Shown piece after piece: positions 5,952 through 8,257 of a stretch of 8,257 nucleotides of DNA. The DNA is taken from assembly GCA_046538945.1 (NCBI GenBank), contig JBKHHW010000138.1, positions 1 to 8,257 of the forward strand, written 5' to 3'. Position 1 is the first letter of the stretch, and each line of letters opens with the position of its first letter. This stretch comes from JAEZKC01 sp046538945 (GTDB lineage Bacteria; Fibrobacterota; Chitinivibrionia; Chitinivibrionales; Chitinispirillaceae). The translations under genes were made by a program, and so were the position numbers. Below the pieces are notes generated by a model that saw only the letters and a program-made list of their open reading frames with translations, searched no databases and was not told where the DNA came from.

Positions 5952-6782
5952 ATGGGTCTTGTAGCCATTGCGGTCACAATCCTACTGTCTGCAGCATCAG
6001 TAATGTCGCAGATTCAGCCGGTTGTGACAGACAATCAGGGTAACGGCAGTATTGACTGGTCAGAACGGTGCATCATTGCCACAGGCATCGGAGCCCCTAA
6101 CCCCAATTTGCCTCAGGCAGCGCAGCGTCCGGCGGCAATACGAGCCGCACAGCAGATCGCTCTGCGCAACGCTCTCGAGACTGTCAAAGGTATCAACCTG
6201 AACTCTAGCACCAGAGTCGAAAATTTTATGGTAGAGCAGGATATCGTTTCCTCCAGCGTGAGCGGTTTTGTAAAAGGATTCCAGCAGGAAGGCAAAACCA
6301 AATACATGAGTGACGGTTCAGTTGAAGTCACCATGAAAGTGCCTCTTGACGGAATCGGTGGAATCGGAGAAATTCTTCTGGACAGCCAACTCAGAGAGAG
6401 CCCCATGGTCCACGAGGTAACTGAACCAAGCCAGGAAAAGATGATGTTCACCGGTCTGATAATCGACTGCCGCGGCCTGAAGGTCAAACCAGCCCTGAGC
6501 CCCCGTATACTGGACAAATCCGGTAAGGAAGTGTACGGAAGTGCCTACGTTTCAAGAGAATGGGCGATAAAGCACGGTATTGTGGGGTACTCAAAGGATA
6601 TCAACGCCGCTGCCAAGCTTGACCGTTCCGGAGATTCTCCCGGCAAAATCAAGGCGGTAAAAACCTCCGGCGACAACAAAACAGATGTGGTCATATCTAA
6701 CAAAGATGCAAATGATGTTAGAAGTGCTGCAGACAATCTCAAGTTTCTTTCAGAATGCCGCGTGATCCTGGTGATCGACTGA
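5952..6782 (+). CDS. Exported LPP20/FlgT-N-like protein with second conserved domain
   Basis: A 276-residue protein with an N-terminal hydrophobic segment (2-18), probably a signal peptide cut near Ser19-Gln20; there is no lipobox Cys. Residues 36-145 look like the LPP20/FlgT N-terminal fold: WSERCIIATGIGAPNP (36-51), then a helix rich in Ala (AAIRAAQQIALRNALETVKG, 61-80) and SVEVTMKVPLDG (123-134). Members are periplasmic or surface proteins, some tied to flagellar rings. A second domain, about 165-276, begins FTGLIIDCRGL and ends CRVILVID; I recognise no function for it. The frame opens at an ATG at 5898, but 5952 is preferred: AAGGAGG (5941-5947) lies just before it and the -10 box leaves 5898 outside the transcript. 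Against this, the shorter form lacks basic residues before the hydrophobic segment. It is followed 36 bases later by the TPR-SLH gene, clearly one operon. Confidence 0.8.
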   Translation: MGLVAIAVTILLSAASVMSQIQPVVTDNQGNGSIDWSERCIIATGIGAPNPNLPQAAQRPAAIRAAQQIALRNALETVKGINLNSSTRVENFMVEQDIVSSSVSGFVKGFQQEGKTKYMSDGSVEVTMKVPLDGIGGIGEILLDSQLRESPMVHEVTEPSQEKMMFTGLIIDCRGLKVKPALSPRILDKSGKEVYGSAYVSREWAIKHGIVGYSKDINAAAKLDRSGDSPGKIKAVKTSGDNKTDVVISNKDANDVRSAADNLKFLSECRVILVID

Positions 6783-6818
6783 AACACCCGCACCTAATCC
6801 AAAGGAGATAATTCAGCT

Positions 6819-8018
6819 ATGAAGAGGTTACTATCAACAGGTCTGGCGGCTTTCGCTCTGAGCGCGGCCGTCATATTTTCCGGATGTGCTCCCAAAGCGA
6901 GAAAAGCCGGGGGGCACATGGACAGTCCCGAGACCCACTTCAAACAGGGAATGAAGTACTGGGATCAGGGTAAAGCTACCAAAGCGGAAGAAGAATTCAA
7001 GCTCGCCCAGTCTCTTGATCACAAGTACGCACCGGCATACTCCGGTCTGGCTCTCACCACCGCCCAGCAGGCTAAGGAGGCCGAAACAATCAAAGAGACG
7101 GAAAAGGGCTTTGACGAAGCTATCAAACTGGCGAACAAGGCTCAGAAACTGGATAACAAACTCCCCTTCGTGTTCATCGCCAAGGGAATCGTGCTTACAA
7201 TGAAAAACGAGGGACAGCCTGCCAAAAAGTGGCTCAAAGGTGTGGAAAAGGAATACTCCAAAGCCATTAAACTCGACCCCTCCAACAGCGAAGCCTACTA
7301 CAGACGAGGTGTGTGCTACAAAAAGGCATACGAATTCTCAAAAGCTGCCGATGATTTCAGAAAAGTGCTCGATCTGGACAAGGACTTGACCTCGGAAGCC
7401 AACAAAGAGTGGAAGATGGTTCAGATGATTGAACGTGCAGCTCCGGGAACAGACGTGGGCAGAAAGATCGCTCTCGTCGAAAAGATTTCACGTGCAGATA
7501 TTGCTGCCCTCTTCGTCTCAGAGCTGGCAATCGATAAACTGGTTCAGAAACGCAGACCCAAAACCTACGATACAGGTTTCGAGGCCCCGGATGATCCCCG
7601 GGAGATGGAAACCGAAACTGTGGTATCAAAAGCTGCGGTCACAGATATCGACAACCACTGGGCTAAGAACTTTATCAACGACATAGTCGAGATGAAAATC
7701 CGTGGTCTGGAACCTTACCCTGACCATACCTTCCAGCCCGACAAGCTCGTGAATCGCGGCGAGTACGCTTTGATGGTGGAAGATGCCCTCATCGCCATCC
7801 TTGGTGACGAATCACTTGCTTCAAAGCACATCGGCTCCGAGAGCCGCTTTCCTGACGTGAATCCCTCACACCCGGCCTACAATGCAATCTGCAACGCTAC
7901 GGACAAAGGTGTAATGGATGCGGAAATGAACGGCGAGTTCGGAATGACCAAATCGGTTTCCGGTCCCGAAGCTCTGCTTGTGATCAGAAAGCTTAAGGAT
8001 CTCAACAAGATCGACTGA
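6819..8018 (+). CDS. Lipoprotein with TPR repeats and C-terminal S-layer-homology repeats
   Basis: A 399-residue protein. Signal peptide 1-22 (basic MKRLL start, hydrophobic 7-20) ends in the lipobox-like FSGC, so Cys23 is probably lipidated; Phe at -3 is slightly unusual. TPR-like helical repeats cover about 36-190: the clearest are HFKQGMKYWDQGKATKAEEE (40-59) and the AIKLDPSNSEAYYRRGVCYK stretch (149-168). The C-terminal half carries SLH units: a partial one with SRADIAALF (224-232), a good one at about 274-326 with YPDHTFQPDKLVNRGEYA (300-317), and a third at 343-393 starting FPDVNPSHPAYNAI. SLH domains bind cell-wall polymers; TPRs bind proteins. The predicted result is a lipid-anchored protein that can also hold the cell wall. 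The ATG follows AAAGGAG (6801-6807). It is the last gene of the operon, closed by the terminator at 8042-8070. Domain calls come from motif reading. Confidence 0.88.
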   Translation: MKRLLSTGLAAFALSAAVIFSGCAPKARKAGGHMDSPETHFKQGMKYWDQGKATKAEEEFKLAQSLDHKYAPAYSGLALTTAQQAKEAETIKETEKGFDEAIKLANKAQKLDNKLPFVFIAKGIVLTMKNEGQPAKKWLKGVEKEYSKAIKLDPSNSEAYYRRGVCYKKAYEFSKAADDFRKVLDLDKDLTSEANKEWKMVQMIERAAPGTDVGRKIALVEKISRADIAALFVSELAIDKLVQKRRPKTYDTGFEAPDDPREMETETVVSKAAVTDIDNHWAKNFINDIVEMKIRGLEPYPDHTFQPDKLVNRGEYALMVEDALIAILGDESLASKHIGSESRFPDVNPSHPAYNAICNATDKGVMDAEMNGEFGMTKSVSGPEALLVIRKLKDLNKID

Positions 8019-8041
8019 AGAATCTCAGTACACCGAAAAAC

Positions 8042-8070
8042 AAAGGGCTCCGCAGTGCGGAGCCTTTTTT
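8042..8070 (+). terminator. Rho-independent terminator of the LPP20-like / TPR-SLH operon
   Basis: An 8-bp perfect stem, GGCTCCGC (8046-8053) with GCGGAGCC (8057-8064), has a 3-base loop and is followed at once by six T (8065-8070). Preceding A residues (8042-8044) can extend the stem against the T-run. It lies 27 bases after the stop codon of the TPR-SLH gene. Confidence 0.95.
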
Positions 8071-8193
8071 ACTCTGGAGCTGGCAACTCAGCCTGAAAAA
8101 CCCACCGAATTACAAATGCCTCACGGCAGAAACTCTCCCTTCACCACATCCACAACGGGAGGCAAAAGCAGCAATCCGCACACGACCCAAGGC

Positions 8194-8218
8194 CCCGGAG
8201 GTGAATTTCACCTCCGGG
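8194..8218. repeat. Perfect 12-bp inverted repeat, strong hairpin without U-tract
   Basis: CCCGGAGGTGAA (8194-8205) and TTCACCTCCGGG (8207-8218) are exact reverse complements around a single T; the folded RNA would have an 11-bp stem and a 3-base loop. No T-run follows on either strand. The left arm contains GGAGGTGA, a perfect Shine-Dalgarno string, and the right arm TCACCTCC, the anti-Shine-Dalgarno string, but no start codon is suitably placed. It sits in the 239-base stretch after the last gene (8019-8257), which otherwise holds only the terminator at 8042-8070 and no supportable gene. Confidence 0.75.
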
Positions 8219-8257
8219 AAATCAGGTTAACTCCCTGAAAATACGGAATTTACGCCT

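Noticed and set aside
8100..8250. Short minus-strand open frame entering the strong hairpin near the window end
   Set aside because: About 35 codons, starting inside the hairpin, with no family resemblance; all three minus-strand frames from the window edge stop within a few codons, so no gene enters from the right on that strand.

Overview
The window is ordinary-looking bacterial chromosome with no mobile element, rRNA, tRNA or CRISPR array that I can see. Seven protein genes are called. The cell is probably Gram-negative: there is a lipoprotein signal peptide, an LPP20/FlgT-like exported protein, and a lipoprotein that joins TPR repeats to S-layer-homology (SLH) repeats. SLH domains in a diderm lipoprotein suggest a deep-branching group (Fibrobacterota/Chitinivibrionia-like lineages are one guess), but nothing here fixes the taxon.

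Layout. Positions 20-928 (+) encode the ribosome-assembly GTPase Era. Its stop codon lies in the U-tract of a long hairpin terminator that serves the convergent gene at 1029-1274 (-), a small DUF378-type membrane protein. Positions 1530-2795 (+) encode a two-transmembrane protein with a Cache-like periplasmic sensor and a cytoplasmic coiled coil but no recognised output domain; a good sigma-70-type promoter lies upstream. FolD (2871-3710, -) converges on it.

Divergent from folD is a gene for a diverged MraY-type phosphosugar-lipid transferase (3936-5066, +), followed after 55 bases by a class I SAM-dependent methyltransferase (5122-5841, +).

The last unit is a two-gene operon. The first gene (5952-6782, +) encodes an exported LPP20/FlgT-like protein with a second conserved domain. 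The second (6819-8018, +) encodes a TPR-SLH lipoprotein. The operon has a TATAAT promoter, a CRP-like palindrome overlapping a second perfect inverted repeat, strong Shine-Dalgarno sites and a textbook terminator at 8042-8070. The final 190 bases hold no supportable gene but contain a perfect 12-bp hairpin.

Functionally, era and folD are housekeeping genes. The rest is mainly cell-envelope biology: a membrane sensor, a lipid-linked sugar transferase, and an operon whose products look built to link membrane and cell wall. The most promising less-described material is that operon with its operator, the output-less sensor, and the diverged MraY homologue.
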